Shown: positions 5,071-5,149 of the stretch, piece after piece | Numbering within the stretch: the stretch's first letter is position 1 | Layout of the letters: every line of letters begins with the position of its first letter | From: JAJYBV01 sp021812265 | GTDB taxonomy: Bacteria; Chloroflexota; Ktedonobacteria; Ktedonobacterales; JACDGC01 | Length of the DNA: 5,149 nt | Direction: 5' to 3' | Assembly: GCA_027459525.1 (NCBI GenBank) | Contig: DAIDIC010000006.1 | Span: 1-5,149 of the forward strand | The notes under the pieces: generated by a model | Seen by the model: the letters and a program-made list of their open reading frames with translations, nothing else | Told to the model about the DNA's origin: nothing | The model's database searches: none | Translations under genes and position numbers: made by a program

Positions 5071-5149
5071 TCACTTTGGGCTGTTCCCTAAGCGCGGCCG
5101 GGAATTTGCCACGTATCTATTCTTCTGTTTAGCAGAAATCATGCCGAAA
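5071..5149 (-). other. upstream flank with possible end of another minus-strand gene
   Basis: One minus-strand frame is open from the window edge to a TGA at 5071-5073 (25 residues, basic, ending RPRLGNSPK). It could be the C-terminus of a gene beyond the window. Its TGA overlaps the alternative GTG start at 5074 in a GTGA arrangement, which is common in coupled operons. A short inverted repeat TTCTG-TTTAG-CAGAA lies at 5123-5137. Too little is visible to call a gene. Confidence 0.2.

Noticed and set aside
1..5149. CRISPR array, insertion sequence, toxin-antitoxin or other novel defence system
   Set aside because: No regularly spaced repeats, terminal inverted repeats, transposase motifs or paired small genes were seen.

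Overview
The window (5149 bases, roughly half GC by eye) looks like an ordinary bacterial chromosome segment. It holds one tRNA gene and three substantial protein genes. The source is probably a Gram-positive-like or monoderm lineage. Chloroflexota, perhaps near Ktedonobacteria, is my best guess. It rests on the style of the membrane-anchored cyclophilin (GGPGY loop, Pro/Ala/Ser/Thr tail) and on the zinc-ribbon plus TPR membrane protein. This is inference, not a database result.

Layout from left to right. Positions 1-207 hold a strong intrinsic terminator for the tRNA and a short protein-like open frame on the minus strand, possibly a gene remnant. A complete tRNA-Asn(GTT) unit follows on the minus strand, with a near-consensus promoter between it and the next gene. 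At 352-1278 (minus) lies a membrane-anchored, extracytoplasmic cyclophilin-type protein whose catalytic arginine appears to be replaced. Positions 1279-1600 are non-coding and contain facing promoter candidates. uvrC runs on the plus strand from 1601. Converging on it from the right is a gene on the minus strand (3572-4993 by my start) for a protein with an N-terminal zinc ribbon, three membrane helices, TPR-like repeats and a C-terminal beta-sandwich-like domain.

The main observation concerns uvrC. Its frame is closed by a TAG at 3338-3340, exactly where UvrC proteins normally carry an aromatic residue in the FAIT(Y/F)HR motif. The same frame continues for 74 more codons that clearly encode the normal C-terminal helix-hairpin-helix domain, ending at a TAG at 3563-3565. 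The gene is therefore split by one in-frame amber codon. The product keeps the GIY-YIG nuclease, Fe-S cysteines, UVR motif and RNase H-like nuclease triad, but loses the DNA-binding HhH2 domain unless the codon is read through or is a sequencing error.

The genes do not form an evident pathway. tRNA and cyclophilin are co-directional, and the cyclophilin transcript may end at the tRNA terminator. uvrC is divergent from cyclophilin and convergent with the zinc-ribbon gene. I see no CRISPR array, insertion sequence or novel defence system.
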